64,000 nt of DNA. Origin: Flavobacterium sp. ACN2. GTDB taxonomy: Bacteria; Bacteroidota; Bacteroidia; Flavobacteriales; Flavobacteriaceae. Shown here piece after piece: positions 52,987-61,825 of the stretch. A program made the position numbers and the translations under genes. The notes beneath the pieces were generated by a model. The model did no database searches and was not told the origin of the DNA. It saw nothing but the letters and a program-made list of their open reading frames with translations. The first letter of the stretch is position 1. Every line of letters begins with the position of its first letter. The DNA is taken from contig NZ_MRCM01000002.1 of the NCBI RefSeq assembly GCF_002303885.1, positions 310,001 to 374,000 of the forward strand, read 5' to 3'.

Positions 52987-52994
52987 TACATTTG
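52987..52994 (+). promoter_or_regulatory. -7 element of the desaturase-regulator gene
   Basis: TACATTTG matches TAnnTTTG. Transcription would begin near 53001, about 9 nt before the ATG at 53010. The TTG at 52992, where the longest ORF begins, is part of this box and is not a start codon. Confidence 0.7.
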
Positions 52995-53007
52995 CGATTA
53001 TCGCAAA
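52991..53007. promoter_or_regulatory. Perfect palindromic operator at the regulator's transcription start
   Basis: TTTGCGATTATCGCAAA has 8-bp perfect arms around one base. It overlaps the -7 box and the predicted start of transcription. A related site lies in the divergent desaturase promoter, so autoregulation together with control of the desaturase is expected. Confidence 0.75.
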
Positions 53008-53009
53008 AT

Positions 53010-53972
53010 ATGAAATCGCAAGAATTATTTTTAAAAGCAATTAGACAAAAAATACCTAAATCAGTTTCTTTAATAGAAGAAATTGCAGGCATTTTACAAA
53101 TTAGCTACGATGCTTCACACCGAAGAGTTTCGGGAAAAAGTAAATTCTCTATAGATGAAACAATTACACTGGCAGGCTATTTCAACATTTCGTTAGATAA
53201 CTTATTTTCAAATAAGGAAAAGGTGGTGGTTGAAAAAACAATTGAGATTGAAAACTTAAAGGACATGCTTCAATATTTCAAAACATCATCTGAAAATATA
53301 GCAACCTTAATAAAAAACAAGAAAACAACACTTTTTTATTCCGCAAAAGATATTCCTCTGTTTTATTTTATGGATGGTACAATCCTATCTAAATTTAAAG
53401 CTTTTGTATGGCTGAATCTATTAAATTCAAATCAGAAAAAAGTTGCTTTTGAAAATTTTGTAGTCGATGAATCGTTTACTGAGTACATGCAGAAATTAAA
53501 AGAAATATATGAGAATACTTCTGTCAACGAAGTATGGAATGATACTACCATAAACAGCAGCTTACAGCAAATTTTATATTTTTATGAAGCTGGCCTTTTA
53601 AATTTAAAAAGTGCCAATGCCCTTTGTTTAGATTTAAAACGGATTGTAAATCTAATAAAATCAAAGTGCAACGATACTAATAATAAGTTTTCCATTTATT
53701 ATAATGAACTCATATTATTAAACAACAATATGCTTATAGAAACAGAAGACAAGCTTACGATGTTTGTACCCTATACTCTTTTGGGATATTTTATAACCGA
53801 CAATAAAGAAAGTTGTAAAAATGTTCATCAGTTTTTTAAGCAACAAATCACGAACTCTATACCTTTGGGTCAATCTGGCATTAAAGAACAAAATCTTTTC
53901 TTTAATCGAGCCATTCGAAAAATTGATTATTATTTGGAAAAGATAAATTCACAAGTAGATTTGTTTTTTTGA
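53010..53972 (+). CDS. Helix-turn-helix transcriptional regulator, likely controlling the desaturase
   Basis: The 320-aa product begins MKSQELFLKAIRQKIPK and has an N-terminal HTH (about residues 15-65, SLIEEIAGILQISYDASHRRVSG then FSIDETITLAGYFNISLDNLF), similar to Cro/BetR-type domains. The remaining about 250 residues are mostly helical with no recognised family; they could form a ligand-binding or dimer domain. The ATG at 53010 is chosen because the longer ORF starts in the -7 box. It diverges from the desaturase, with matching operator sites in both promoters. Effector unknown; a lipid or acyl-CoA is a reasonable guess. Confidence 0.8.
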   Translation: MKSQELFLKAIRQKIPKSVSLIEEIAGILQISYDASHRRVSGKSKFSIDETITLAGYFNISLDNLFSNKEKVVVEKTIEIENLKDMLQYFKTSSENIATLIKNKKTTLFYSAKDIPLFYFMDGTILSKFKAFVWLNLLNSNQKKVAFENFVVDESFTEYMQKLKEIYENTSVNEVWNDTTINSSLQQILYFYEAGLLNLKSANALCLDLKRIVNLIKSKCNDTNNKFSIYYNELILLNNNMLIETEDKLTMFVPYTLLGYFITDNKESCKNVHQFFKQQITNSIPLGQSGIKEQNLFFNRAIRKIDYYLEKINSQVDLFF

Positions 53973-53985
53973 AAAAAAATATTAG

Positions 53986-54017
53986 AAACCCCAATTCGAT
54001 TAAGAATTGGGGTTTTT
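53986..54017 (+). terminator. Intrinsic terminator of the regulator gene
   Basis: AAACCCCAATTC pairs with GAATTGGGGTTT around 6 nt and is followed by T residues. The rest of the gap to 54274 holds only a -7 box at 54230 and no supported gene. Confidence 0.88.
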
Positions 54018-54229
54018 CAGTTTTTTGGACATTTGCATCTTTTTGCTATCTTTCTACAAATCAAGCTTATCCTTCATAAAATCAAAAAACACACCACTAC
54101 AACATCATTTTTCGAATATTTTTAATAAAAATTCTAAATTTTAATAGTCCTACAATGCCTTTCACTAGCCTGTAGCGTCATTTTATAACAATTTAACAAA
54201 TTAGCGTTTTATTTGTAACCTTTTTTTTA

Positions 54230-54237
54230 TACTTTTG
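54230..54237 (+). promoter_or_regulatory. -7 element for the 54.3-60.7 kb operon
   Basis: TACTTTTG lies 38 bp before the TTG start at 54275. A TTG at 54213-54215 is only 14 bp upstream, so the -33 element is uncertain. Confidence 0.5.
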
Positions 54238-54274
54238 AAATCTTCCAAAAACAACTAATAAACCATTAAATCCT

Positions 54275-55021
54275 TTGAAAAATTACCAAAAAAAAATCGT
54301 TTTTCTCATTTTATTTGAATTATTATTAAATATTCATCCTATCCAGAGTCAAACTAGCAATGACGTAAAAACTTACAATTGGTTTGACACTACAGTTGGC
54401 AAAGACAATCTGGATATTTATAATGGGGTACCACACACAAATCCTTACAGAACCTTAAGAAATGACATTCATTTGTATTTAGTAGATAAATACGAATTAG
54501 GAAAAGCGGTCTACGAAGACCAAGCCTATTATGACATTAAACTTAAATACGATATCTATCGCGACATATTGGTTTTAAATCCAGCTGGAGGTTCAGAAAA
54601 TATCGGTATAAGCTTAATACAGAATAAAGTCAGTTCGTTTTCTCTACAAGATAAAAACTTTATCAAAAGAGAAAGAACAACCGAAGACATTCCTGAATTT
54701 ACCACAGGCTACTACGAAGAAAGTAAAGTTGCTCCCGAATTAATTTTGTATATCAGACATCATAAAGACATGCAAAAAACAATTTCTGACAACAGCATCT
54801 ATTATGTATTCAAAGAAAACAATTCTTATTTTATCGATTTAAAAGGCAAAATTTATTTAATAAAAAGCAAAGGCGACCTTATTAAATTATTCCCAGAACA
54901 GAAAAAACAAATCAATGGGTTTTATTTATTGAACAGAGAACTACGAAAATCCGATTTAAATCAATTCATGAAAAATTTGATGAAATACACTTTTAACTCT
55001 CTTTCAATATCAAGCAAATAA
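54275..55021 (+). CDS. Exported protein of unknown function, first gene of the TonB locus
   Basis: The 248-aa product has a signal peptide (KKIVFLILFELLLNIHPIQSQ) and a mature part with no recognised family. Visible blocks are NWFDTTVGKDNLDIYNGVPHTNPYRT, DKYELGKAVYEDQAYYDIKLKYDIYRDILVLNP (in parts) and a C-terminal KGDLIKLFPEQKKQINGFYLLNRELRKS. The start is TTG at 54275; no in-frame ATG is near. The TonB receptor starts 5 bp after its stop, so the two are translated from one mRNA and probably act at the same outer-membrane site. Confidence 0.75.
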   Translation: MKNYQKKIVFLILFELLLNIHPIQSQTSNDVKTYNWFDTTVGKDNLDIYNGVPHTNPYRTLRNDIHLYLVDKYELGKAVYEDQAYYDIKLKYDIYRDILVLNPAGGSENIGISLIQNKVSSFSLQDKNFIKRERTTEDIPEFTTGYYEESKVAPELILYIRHHKDMQKTISDNSIYYVFKENNSYFIDLKGKIYLIKSKGDLIKLFPEQKKQINGFYLLNRELRKSDLNQFMKNLMKYTFNSLSISSK

Positions 55022-55026
55022 AACAA

Positions 55027-57810
55027 ATGAAAAAATTTTTACTCTCCTTACTTATCGTCTTCTCCTTTCAATTGTCTTTTGCACAAAATTCTAATGAGAA
55101 GTTATCGATTACTTTAAAAGATGAAACTTTAGAAAACACTATAAAACGTATTGAATCATCGACATCTTATAAATTTTATTTTGATTCGGCTTGGTTAAAT
55201 TCTAACAAAACACTTATTTCTGGCACTTTTAATAATGTTAGTATTGATGAATTTATGTCTGCTGTTTTAAATAAAACAGACTTAAATTATGTTGTTATCA
55301 AGAACAAAGTAATCTTGACGCTTAACAGCACAATATACAGTACTTTACCATCTAATTATTTCCCTGACGAACCACTTCAAACAAACAGCCAAGGAAATGA
55401 TCAAAATGACAATCCTGTTTTTTATCAGCAATATGACTCAACTAGTAGCTATAGTGTAAGCAAAAAGAGTTCTATTGTATTTATAGGTAAAGAGAATAAG
55501 GACACAACAAAGAAAACATTTACAGTTACTGGAACCGTTAAAAATGAAGAAAACGGAAAACCAGAAGCCAATATTTATATTAAGGTAAAAAATAAAAACA
55601 TAAGCACATCTAGTGATCTTGATGGAAATTATACTTTACAATTACCAAGAGGAATTAACATAGTAGAAATAAAATCGCTTAGTCACAAAGAGGTTACAAA
55701 AACTTTAGTGGTATACGATGATGGCCAATTTGATATAGAACTTAACGAAAAATCGAATCAATTGGACGAAGTCGTGATTAAAAAGAAAGGCCAAAGAGCG
55801 ACAGAAACAGTTGTATCTGGTTTGGTTTCTATTGATATTGAAAACATAAAAAATGTTCCTCTTATTCTTGGAGAAAGAGATATTTTTAAAGTTGCTACTA
55901 CTTTTCCAGGTATAAAAACTACTGGTGAAGGATCTTCAGGGTTTAACGTTCGTGGAGGAAAAGAAGATCAGAACTTAATTCTTTTAGATAATGCAGTGGT
56001 GTATAATCCGCAGCACTTTTTAGGTTTCTTCTCTGCCGTTAACCCTTACACAACAAAAAAAGCAGACATTTACAAAGGAAGCATTCCTGCCGATTTTGGA
56101 GGAAGACTATCGTCTGTATTTGATATTGCAACAAAAAATGGAAACAAAGAGAAAATTTCTGGAGAAGGTGCTATAGGACCAATTACTTCGAACCTTACAT
56201 TAAGTGTGCCTCTTGAAAAAAATAAATCAAGCATAATTTTTGGAGGTCGTGCAACATATTCTGATTGGATTTTAAAACAATTGGATGACGAAAGACTTAA
56301 AAATAGTGAAGCTGGATTTTATGATGGAATTTTAAAATACCAAAACAACATCAACAGTAAAAATGCAATTGAAGCAATGGCATACTACAGTCATGACCGT
56401 TTCAGATTGAGTTCAGATTCATTATACAAATACAGCAACAGATTATTTTCTGCAAAATGGGATCATACTTTTAATGACAAAAACAAAGGAGCTCTTATTT
56501 TAACGAATAGCGAATATAAATTCAACATAGATTATCATTCTGACAATATTAATTCTTTCGATTTCGGATATAAAATAAACGAGACTCAATTGCAATTAAA
56601 GATGAATTATAAGTTGAATGAAAAACACAATTTTTCTTATGGTTTAGCTAGTAAATTATATAATATTTCGCCAGGCTACCAGCATCCAACAAACCCTAAT
56701 TCAACTTTAGTTCCGACTGATATTAATAAGGAAAAAGGATTAGAATCTGCAATTTATCTGGCAGACAATTATAAAGTAAGCGACAAATTATTGATTGATC
56801 TTGGTTTAAGATATTCTTTATACGCATCATTAGGGCCTGCTGATGTCAATACTTATGAAAGTGGAAAACCGATCAGTGACGCTACAATTATCGATACTAA
56901 GCACTACAACAATAATGAAGTTGTAACAACTTATGGAGGTCTAGAACCAAGAATAGCGGCACGTTATTTCTTTACAGAAGATTTTTCTATCAAAGCGGGT
57001 TATGATGTGACGAGACAATACATTCATCTTTTGTCTAGCAACACCACACAATCTCCTACTGACACTTGGAAATTATCTGATGCTAACGTAAAACCACAAA
57101 GTGCACAACAAGCATCTTTAGGATTGTTTAAAAACTTTGGAGATGATGAATACGAAGTTAGCTTAGAGGGTTACTACAAGAAATCTAAAAATATTTTAGA
57201 CTATAAAGTAGGTGCGCAATTATTGCTAAACGAAAATGTAGAAACAGAACTTTTACAAGGTGAAGGAAAAGCTTATGGTGTAGAATTTTTAATTAAAAAA
57301 CAAGTTGGTAAATTAAATGGATGGTTAGGATACTCTTATTCAAGATCATTGATTAAATTAGATGGTGAGTTTAATGAAGAAATTGTAAACAATGGTAAAT
57401 TCTTCGCTTCTAATTTTGATAAGCCACATGATTTAAGCGCTGTTTTAAATTACAAATTCACAAAACGTTATAGTCTGTCAACAAACTTTATATACCAAAC
57501 GGGAAGGCCAATTACCTACCCTATTGGGACTTATAATCTTGGAGGCGCAGAATACACATTATATAGCGACAGAAATGAATTTAGAATACCAGATTACATT
57601 CGTTTAGACATCGGTATCAACATTGAAGGGAATCATAAAATTAAAAAATTAGCGCATAGTTTCTGGAATATTTCTATTTACAATGTATTAGGAAGAAATA
57701 ATCCGTACTCGATATTTTTTGTAACAGATCCAAACGGAAAATTAAAGGGATACAAAACATCAATCTTCTCTATTCCGGTTCCAAGTATAACTTATAATTT
57801 TAAATTTTAA
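55027..57810 (+). CDS. TonB-dependent receptor with STN signalling domain
   Basis: The 927-aa product has a signal peptide (MKKFLLSLLIVFSFQLSFAQ). Next is a secretin/TonB short N-terminal (STN) domain (about residues 25-98, LSITLKDETLENTIKRIESS and SIDEFMSAVLNKTDLNYVVI). A carboxypeptidase-like domain (about 165-240, VTGTVKNEENGKPEANIYIKV), a plug (about 260-370, FNVRGGKEDQNLILLDNAVVY) and a barrel ending ITYNFKF follow. STN domains contact FecR-type anti-sigma factors in transducing receptors. No FecR is adjacent; an ECF sigma factor unit lies 3 kb downstream, past a terminator. Substrate unknown. Confidence 0.9.
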   Translation: MKKFLLSLLIVFSFQLSFAQNSNEKLSITLKDETLENTIKRIESSTSYKFYFDSAWLNSNKTLISGTFNNVSIDEFMSAVLNKTDLNYVVIKNKVILTLNSTIYSTLPSNYFPDEPLQTNSQGNDQNDNPVFYQQYDSTSSYSVSKKSSIVFIGKENKDTTKKTFTVTGTVKNEENGKPEANIYIKVKNKNISTSSDLDGNYTLQLPRGINIVEIKSLSHKEVTKTLVVYDDGQFDIELNEKSNQLDEVVIKKKGQRATETVVSGLVSIDIENIKNVPLILGERDIFKVATTFPGIKTTGEGSSGFNVRGGKEDQNLILLDNAVVYNPQHFLGFFSAVNPYTTKKADIYKGSIPADFGGRLSSVFDIATKNGNKEKISGEGAIGPITSNLTLSVPLEKNKSSIIFGGRATYSDWILKQLDDERLKNSEAGFYDGILKYQNNINSKNAIEAMAYYSHDRFRLSSDSLYKYSNRLFSAKWDHTFNDKNKGALILTNSEYKFNIDYHSDNINSFDFGYKINETQLQLKMNYKLNEKHNFSYGLASKLYNISPGYQHPTNPNSTLVPTDINKEKGLESAIYLADNYKVSDKLLIDLGLRYSLYASLGPADVNTYESGKPISDATIIDTKHYNNNEVVTTYGGLEPRIAARYFFTEDFSIKAGYDVTRQYIHLLSSNTTQSPTDTWKLSDANVKPQSAQQASLGLFKNFGDDEYEVSLEGYYKKSKNILDYKVGAQLLLNENVETELLQGEGKAYGVEFLIKKQVGKLNGWLGYSYSRSLIKLDGEFNEEIVNNGKFFASNFDKPHDLSAVLNYKFTKRYSLSTNFIYQTGRPITYPIGTYNLGGAEYTLYSDRNEFRIPDYIRLDIGINIEGNHKIKKLAHSFWNISIYNVLGRNNPYSIFFVTDPNGKLKGYKTSIFSIPVPSITYNFKF

Positions 57811-57837
57811 TCTTCCGTAAAGCAGAATTTAAAAATC

Positions 57838-59019
57838 ATGAAAACATTATTAAAAAATAAAATAACAGTATTACTACTAATGAGTACTATATTCATTAGC
57901 TGTACTGAAACCTATAACCTTAAGACTGATTCTTACGAAGAGGCACTTGTTGTAGAAGCAACTATAACAAATGAATTAAAAAATCAGGAAATTAAACTGA
58001 CGAAGACTGCTCGTTTGGAAGAAGAAGGTGTACAAGTAGAAACAGGTGCGAATGTTGTAGTTACCGACAACAAAGGAAACAGCTATCATTTTACTGAAAA
58101 TTCAGAAAAATATATTTCTGACGCCGAGTTTAAAGCAGAACCTAACACAGAATATTCTTTAGAAATCACCACAAAAGGCGGTAAGAAATACCAATCTTCA
58201 ACTGAAGTTTTGACAACTGAAAATCAGATTGAAAACCTAGTCCCTAAAGTGGTTTCAACCCAAGAAGGAGAAGGCGTGCAAATAAGTGTTGAAAGCTACG
58301 ACCCAACAAATACTTCAAAATATTACAGATACGAATATGAAGAAACCTATAAAATAATCGCACCAAAATGGGGTGATAAAAAATTAATTGCTACTGGTCC
58401 AAAAGAGATTGAGCTTATCCAAAGCCCATTAGACATTCAAATTTGTTATGGCTCAAAAAAATCTGTCGATATTATTCAAACATCAACAACAAATCTACAA
58501 GAAGATCGTGTTAATTTTCCTGTACGATTTATAAGTGACCAAAGTTATATTATCAGTCACAGATATAGTATTCTAGTTCGCCAATATGTACAAAGTATTG
58601 AGGCATTTACTTTTTACAAAACGTTAAAAGAAATCTCAAGCAGCTCTAGTGTATTATCGCCTAAACAGCCTGGTTTTGTAAATGGTAATATTAAATGTGT
58701 TACTGATACTGAAAGCAAAGTAATAGGCTTTTTTGACGTGTCTTCCGTTTCATCAAAAAGAATGTTTTTTAATTATGCTGATTTATATCCAGGAAGACCT
58801 TTACCTCCGTATTATGTGCCATGTATTGAAGCTGATTACAGATTCTGTTTCGGATTTGGTGACCCTCCTTGCCTTGGGCCACAATTAATAACAGAACTTA
58901 ACAGCTATAGACTTTGGTACAGCTATAATACCAACGATTATTATACTATGGTACCTATAGAATGCGGAGACTGCACAACATTTTCATCTAACGTAAAACC
59001 TTCATTTTGGACAGAATAA
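57838..59019 (+). CDS. DUF4249 lipoprotein
   Basis: The 393-aa product has a lipoprotein signal with lipobox FISC (MSTIFISCTETYNL) and the DUF4249 pattern: early LVVEATITNELKNQEIKLTKTA, NVVVTDNKGNSYHF, then YSLEITTKGGKKYQSS. The C-terminal half contains several cysteines (IQICYGSKK, CIEADYRFCFGFGDPPCLGP, IECGDCTTFSS) that may form disulfides. DUF4249 genes usually follow TonB receptors in Bacteroidota, as here (28-bp gap), suggesting a surface or periplasmic partner for the receptor. Function unknown. Confidence 0.85.
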   Translation: MKTLLKNKITVLLLMSTIFISCTETYNLKTDSYEEALVVEATITNELKNQEIKLTKTARLEEEGVQVETGANVVVTDNKGNSYHFTENSEKYISDAEFKAEPNTEYSLEITTKGGKKYQSSTEVLTTENQIENLVPKVVSTQEGEGVQISVESYDPTNTSKYYRYEYEETYKIIAPKWGDKKLIATGPKEIELIQSPLDIQICYGSKKSVDIIQTSTTNLQEDRVNFPVRFISDQSYIISHRYSILVRQYVQSIEAFTFYKTLKEISSSSSVLSPKQPGFVNGNIKCVTDTESKVIGFFDVSSVSSKRMFFNYADLYPGRPLPPYYVPCIEADYRFCFGFGDPPCLGPQLITELNSYRLWYSYNTNDYYTMVPIECGDCTTFSSNVKPSFWTE

Positions 59020-60725
59020 AGCACCTATTATTATTGTTTGTTTTAATTAGCACACAATTAGGAAACGCACAGCAAAATATTGTTGTAGACGAAACTATTT
59101 ACCTTCATGCCAATGCATCGACATTTGTATCGGGTGAGACATTATTGTATAAAATTTACTGCTTAAAATCGTCTGACAAAACTATAAGCCATATTAGTAA
59201 AATTGCTTATGTAGAATTGGTAGACAGCGATAAAAAAAGCGTTTTTAAAGCCAAAATCAAGCTAGAAAATGCGTTAGGACAAGGAGATTATTTTATTCCG
59301 ACTACTCTTAAAACAGGAAGTTACAAACTAGTTGCTTACACCAATTGGATGTTAAACAAACCTGCTTCAGAATTTTTTCAAATGGATATTAATATCGTTA
59401 ATCCTTATAAAACAAATGAAAAAACTCCAAACAGCAATGTTTTAACAGGCACTTCAAATACTTTAGAGAGTTCAGTAAACGCGACAGATTTAAACCTTAG
59501 ATTAAACAAAAAAGTTTTCTCTAGCCGCGAACATGTCGATTTAAAACTAGAATCTTCAAATGATAATATTAAAGAAGGAAGTTACTCTTTATCTGTTAGA
59601 AAATTAGACAACATTCCTACTCAAAATTCAATTTCAGCAACTAATTTTGCCACTATACCATCAAATACTGTTGTGCTAGATGCTACTTCAAAAGCAGTTC
59701 TTCCAGAATTAAGAGGAGAAATGATCTCTGGTAAAGTGGTTTCTAAAAGCGGAACAGATAAGATTCAAGATGTTACGGTTTCTTTTTCTTTGCCAGGAAA
59801 ATCTTTTGTTTTTCAGGTAGTAAAGACAAATTCAGAAGGACGCTTTATTTTTAGTATTGATAAAGAGAATTACAATCCAAACATCATTATTCAAGTAATT
59901 GATGAACGTGCTGATAATTATTCTATTGCATTGGACGAACTTCCAAGTATAAACACAACACAATTAGCATTTTCGCCAAATAACAATTTATCATACACGT
60001 TTAAGGAAAGTCTTTTGGACAGAGCGGTTTCAAGTCAAATTGAGAATGCTTATATCCATAGAAAAAAGGACAACTTAGAAAAGCAAACTACTCAAGATCC
60101 ATTCTATGCCACTAAAGCAAAAGAATATGTTTTGGATGATTATACAAGATTTAAAACGTTACGAGAAACAATAACAGAGGTTACAACAGAAGTATATCAT
60201 AAAGAAAATAACGGAGTCATGCATTTGCATGTAACAGATCCATCTGTTTTCCCTCAATTGCCAGATCCTGCATTAGTATTAGTTGACGGATTGCAATTGC
60301 AAAACCAAAATGATTTATTAAAATACAACATGAAAAATATCTATAGAATCGACCTTATTGTCGGCAGATATTATGTTGGACCAAAATCATTTAACGGATT
60401 AGTAAGTTTTATAACTTTTGATAAGGATTTCGCAAGCACACAAAGCGGTTCTTCGATTCTAAAAACTACAATTTTGAGACCACAGCTTAAAAAAATCTAC
60501 AACAATGTAGATTATACAAACTTGGCTGATAATGCAAGAATTCCTGATTTTAGAAATCAATTGCTTTGGAATCCTGATGTAAAATTAAACAAGGATTCTC
60601 AAACCTCATTCTACACTTCTGATGTTGCCGGAAATTATGAAATAAGATTGGAAGGTTTTGCAAAAAACGGAACTCCAGTTTCTATTAAAGAATTAATTGA
60701 AGTAAAAGATACAGCGACAAATTAA
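59007..60725 (+). CDS. Secreted MG2-like / plug-like protein of the TonB locus
   Basis: The 572-aa product has a signal peptide (LLLLFVLISTQLGNAQ) and an MG2/Ig-like N-terminal part (about residues 24-130: VDETIYLHANASTFVSGETL, GDYFIPTTLKTGSYKLVAYT). A second such domain (about 225-300) has the carboxypeptidase-like turn MISGKVVSKSGTDKIQDV. The last third (about 395-520) resembles a TonB plug strand set (DPALVLVDGLQLQNQNDLLK, NIYRIDLIVGRYYVG). It has no barrel. The start is TTG at 59007, overlapping DUF4249 by 13 bp. It ends the operon at a strong terminator. Function unknown; a receptor accessory is likely. Confidence 0.75.
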   Translation: MDRIKHLLLLFVLISTQLGNAQQNIVVDETIYLHANASTFVSGETLLYKIYCLKSSDKTISHISKIAYVELVDSDKKSVFKAKIKLENALGQGDYFIPTTLKTGSYKLVAYTNWMLNKPASEFFQMDINIVNPYKTNEKTPNSNVLTGTSNTLESSVNATDLNLRLNKKVFSSREHVDLKLESSNDNIKEGSYSLSVRKLDNIPTQNSISATNFATIPSNTVVLDATSKAVLPELRGEMISGKVVSKSGTDKIQDVTVSFSLPGKSFVFQVVKTNSEGRFIFSIDKENYNPNIIIQVIDERADNYSIALDELPSINTTQLAFSPNNNLSYTFKESLLDRAVSSQIENAYIHRKKDNLEKQTTQDPFYATKAKEYVLDDYTRFKTLRETITEVTTEVYHKENNGVMHLHVTDPSVFPQLPDPALVLVDGLQLQNQNDLLKYNMKNIYRIDLIVGRYYVGPKSFNGLVSFITFDKDFASTQSGSSILKTTILRPQLKKIYNNVDYTNLADNARIPDFRNQLLWNPDVKLNKDSQTSFYTSDVAGNYEIRLEGFAKNGTPVSIKELIEVKDTATN

Positions 60726-60744
60726 AAAAATTACAACTGCTAAT

Positions 60745-60788
60745 AAAAGCCCATGTTTCAAAAACTTAGAAACATGGGCTTTTTATTT
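60745..60788 (+). terminator. Strong intrinsic terminator between the TonB locus and the sigma operon
   Basis: AAAAGCCCATGTTTC pairs with GAAACATGGGCTTTT around a 10-nt loop, followed by a T-rich tract. Confidence 0.92.
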
Positions 60789-60849
60789 TTTCATAGTTAC
60801 GCAACCTTTTCATTGTTTTTATACTATAGATTATAAAAGGCTAACTAAG

Positions 60850-61263
60850 ATGAAAAAAGCAACACTTTTTATTTCGGCAATTCTGCTTGTTTTTTTATTT
60901 TCATGCAATAATGAAGCTGCAGAAACAAAAAATACAATCCCAATAGATGATAGCGCATACTATGATCAAGATCCGGATTGCAAAGATATAACGTCTGGAA
61001 CCTGCTGCGATGTAGATGGCAGGATATGGGTAGAAACAGAAACTTCATATAAATATACCTATGACTATAAAGCATTTAATGCACCATCTGACGATTATGA
61101 AATTGAATGGACTGTTATAAGTGGCTCAATAATTTTACTGAAAGGACAAGGCACAAAAGAAGCCACTTTTTACTTTAATAAAGATTTTACTAAGGGAGAA
61201 ATTTCAGCATATAACAAGAAATCTTTAGAATGTCAAAGCACTATATTAATTTCAAAATTATAG
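60850..61263 (+). CDS. Small lipoprotein preceding the sigma-factor gene
   Basis: The 137-aa product has a lipoprotein signal with lipobox LFSC (Cys19, VFLFSCNNEAAE). The mature part has a DPDCKDITSGTCCDVDG cluster of three cysteines plus one near the end (KKSLECQST). A beta-rich PKD-like section lies between (YEIEWTVISGSIILLKGQGTKEATFYF). No family was recognised. It lies 10 bp before the ECF sigma gene on the same strand, which suggests an envelope-facing partner in the same signalling unit, but this is inference. Confidence 0.75.
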   Translation: MKKATLFISAILLVFLFSCNNEAAETKNTIPIDDSAYYDQDPDCKDITSGTCCDVDGRIWVETETSYKYTYDYKAFNAPSDDYEIEWTVISGSIILLKGQGTKEATFYFNKDFTKGEISAYNKKSLECQSTILISKL

Positions 61264-61273
61264 TTTTTAAAAT

Positions 61274-61825
61274 TTGAATTTAGATCAGCTCATAAAAGAT
61301 TGCATTAGGCAAAACAGAAAAGCACAAGAAGAATTATACCAATTGTATAAAAACACTCTTTTTGTGCTTAGTCTGAAATATTGCCCTAATGAAGCAGAAG
61401 CCGAAGATAATCTGCATGATTCTTTTATTGAAATCTTTACCAATATAAAAAACTATAAAGGAAACGGAAGTTTTGAAGGCTGGATTAAAAGAATTACGGT
61501 CAATAAAGCCATAATGCGATACAAGCAATCGTACCTGCTCACTGCAATTAAAGACGATTTCTCTCAAGACGACACCGTAAATGAAAGCGAAATAGATTTT
61601 TCTCTTGACACCATTTTATCTTTTGTTCAAGAACTCCCTCATCAATACCGATTGGTTTTTAGCTTATACGAGCTCGATGATTATACGCATAAAGAAATTG
61701 CTATAATGCTATCGATCTCTGAAAGCACATCAAAATCAAATTTGCATCGAGCAAAACAGATTCTGAAATTAAAAATCAAATCAAAAAATACATTTTATTA
61801 TTCAAAACAAAAAAATGGAGAATAA
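61274..61825 (+). CDS. ECF-type RNA polymerase sigma factor
   Basis: The 183-aa product has sigma region 2 (about residues 18-85, EELYQLYKNTLFVLSLKY and AEDNLHDSFIEIFTNIKNYKG, then FEGWIKRITVNKAIMRYK) and region 4 (about 125-175, LPHQYRLVFSLYELDDYTHKEI and a helix-turn-helix ending STSKSNLHRAKQIL), without regions 1 or 3, as in ECF factors. The start is TTG at 61274. It overlaps the next gene by 11 bp, so the two are translationally coupled. The next product probably controls it. Confidence 0.93.
   Translation: MNLDQLIKDCIRQNRKAQEELYQLYKNTLFVLSLKYCPNEAEAEDNLHDSFIEIFTNIKNYKGNGSFEGWIKRITVNKAIMRYKQSYLLTAIKDDFSQDDTVNESEIDFSLDTILSFVQELPHQYRLVFSLYELDDYTHKEIAIMLSISESTSKSNLHRAKQILKLKIKSKNTFYYSKQKNGE

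Noticed and set aside
52992..53009. Longer start (TTG) of the desaturase regulator
   Set aside because: It lies in the -7 box TACATTTG and the operator palindrome; ATG at 53010 is used.
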